Assembly (NCBI GenBank): GCA_023386395.1
Contig: JAEWJV010000048.1
Span: 1 to 6,174, forward strand
Origin: Bacteroidota bacterium
GTDB lineage: Bacteria; Bacteroidota; Bacteroidia; Chitinophagales; Chitinophagaceae
Length of the DNA stretch: 6,174 bases
Direction: 5' to 3'
A program made the translations under genes and the position numbers. Shown here piece by piece: positions 5,176-6,174 of the stretch. Positions within the stretch are counted from its first letter, which is position 1, and each line of letters starts with the position of its first letter. Below the pieces are notes generated by a model that worked only from the letters and a program-made list of their open reading frames with translations, was not told where the DNA came from and searched no databases.

Positions 5176-6174
5176 TCAGTTATTTTCAACATCTATGTCG
5201 GTATTGACGCTACTGCCACTTACGACAATCTTCTTATCAATATCCGGATCTTCCCTTTCATCATTTAATAACCTTGCAGCATAACGGATATTTTCCAATT
5301 CCATTTTACGTACCTCAGCCTGAACCTTATAAACATCCCATTCACGGTGTTTTAATTTAAAGTCTTCAAGTAATGATTTATCAGAAGGCAACATTTCGAG
5401 AAATAAGGAACCGGTTGGGATGATTATTTCATCGCCATTACGCAATGGGTCAGCTAAAAGTAGTTCCAGCCATTTTCTCAATACAGGTTTCAGCCGGTTA
5501 TATTCATCGATATCCTGGTCATGTAGGCAGCAGATGTATTTCGAAAACTCTTCCAGATTGATATTGCTTAACTGGTCAGGATCCATTGCTCCAAAGGCTT
5601 CATCTATATACGGGGCAACCATAAGTTCTGTTAAAGCATTGTGTTCCTTTAGCGGAAATATCATATAATTCCCTTTGAATCCCATCAATGAATCAACATC
5701 AGCCACTTCAACCAACTGTTTATATGAGATATCAGGGTTGCCAACAGCATCGCGTTTTACTTTTCCATGCAGCCATCCCGCATATTTTTGTTTCCCTGGT
5801 TCTCGGAATTGGGCAAAAAAGTCTTCCGAAGGTTCATCTTCAACAATGCATGTTCTTTCTGCTTCAAATTGTGGAACATTTACTTTGTACAGGCGCATAT
5901 ATCTTTGATCAGGAGGTTCCATGCTCCAAATAGCCTGCATGTAATAAAGAATATTCTCTTTAAAATGAACGATTAATCTTCGGGTTTGTGCAATCCGGTC
6001 AAGGTGCTCACGCATTGTATTGTTATAATCCAGAGTAAGCTGGTGTAAAGCATTTACTTCACGTTGCACAGAAAGTGACATTTTTTCTGCCTTTTCAACA
6101 GCATATTTATGTTCATCCGTCGCTGCCTGCTCAAGCGCCTTTGCCATCTCAGGATCAGGTGGGGTATTAGCATC
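5176..6174 (-). CDS. C-terminal part of a large helical protein, unknown function (partial)
   Basis: The frame is open to the right edge (332 visible codons), and the codons before the internal ATG at 6145-6147 read DANTPPDPE. That ATG is therefore unlikely to be the true start, and the gene begins outside the window. Counting from that methionine, residues 1-60 form a charged coiled-coil-like helix. RLIVHFKENILYYMQAIWSM at 57-76 is a semi-hydrophobic block followed by EPPDQRYMRLY. Residues 100-245 are mixed, IIIPTGSLFLEMLP at 241-254 looks like a compact beta segment, and 258-300 is a long charged helix. The tail is acidic. There are no transmembrane helices. The helix-beta-helix pattern gave me a faint impression of a structural or assembly protein, such as those in phage-tail-like or secretion loci, but I cannot name a family. 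Its stop is 21 nt before the 588-residue gene, so they are probably cotranscribed from a promoter to the right. Confidence 0.9.
   Translation of the reverse strand, partial: DANTPPDPEMAKALEQAATDEHKYAVEKAEKMSLSVQREVNALHQLTLDYNNTMREHLDRIAQTRRLIVHFKENILYYMQAIWSMEPPDQRYMRLYKVNVPQFEAERTCIVEDEPSEDFFAQFREPGKQKYAGWLHGKVKRDAVGNPDISYKQLVEVADVDSLMGFKGNYMIFPLKEHNALTELMVAPYIDEAFGAMDPDQLSNINLEEFSKYICCLHDQDIDEYNRLKPVLRKWLELLLADPLRNGDEIIIPTGSLFLEMLPSDKSLLEDFKLKHREWDVYKVQAEVRKMELENIRYAARLLNDEREDPDIDKKIVVSGSSVNTDIDVENN

Noticed and set aside
5420..5976. Plus-strand open frames opposite the right-hand partial gene
   Set aside because: Several overlapping frames with low-complexity content; the minus-strand protein explains the open reading.
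1..6174. CRISPR array, tRNA, rRNA or complete insertion sequence
   Set aside because: No regularly spaced repeats, cloverleaf-like sequence, rRNA sequence or transposase gene was seen on either strand.

Overview
The window looks like DNA from a Bacteroidota bacterium, possibly a chitinophaga- or sphingobacteria-like lineage. The support is the AT-rich composition, gene starts with AT-rich leaders and no clear Shine-Dalgarno, and a mobilization operon of the Bacteroides mobA-mobB-mobC type. Every gene I can support lies on the minus strand, so the text reads right to left. The plus-strand open frames are shadows.

Left part (1-2200) is the DNA-processing module of a conjugative or mobilizable element. 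In transcription order it has a GC-rich hairpin region that is a good oriT candidate (2011-2083), a ribbon-helix-helix/MobC-family relaxosome accessory protein (1571-1966), and a MOBP-type relaxase with an H-x4-H-P-H-I-H metal site (273-1586). The start of a YWFCY-type coupling protein (1-263) follows and runs off the left edge. The accessory protein would bind oriT, the relaxase would nick it, and the coupling protein would pass the relaxase-DNA complex to a type IV secretion channel encoded to the left of the window.

Middle part (2201-2834) is a scar. The C-terminal end of a Toprim-domain primase, a common cargo gene of Bacteroidota elements, is joined at about 2441-2450 to the N-terminal third of a DUF72 (YecE-like) housekeeping gene. 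Both are truncated at the same point. This is probably an edge of the mobile element, made by insertion or by deletion across element and host DNA.

Right part (2835-6174) is a tight three-gene run that I cannot assign to a named family. It holds the C-terminal 332 residues of a larger soluble protein that enters from the right edge, then 21 nt later a 588-residue protein with one glycine-zipper membrane segment, then 5 nt later a small multi-pass membrane protein whose frame appears broken by one missing base. This operon is the most likely place for something undescribed. The order (large helical protein, single-pass glycine-zipper protein, multi-pass protein) suggests a membrane-associated assembly, but no motif proves a function. 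No tRNA, rRNA, CRISPR array or complete insertion sequence was seen.
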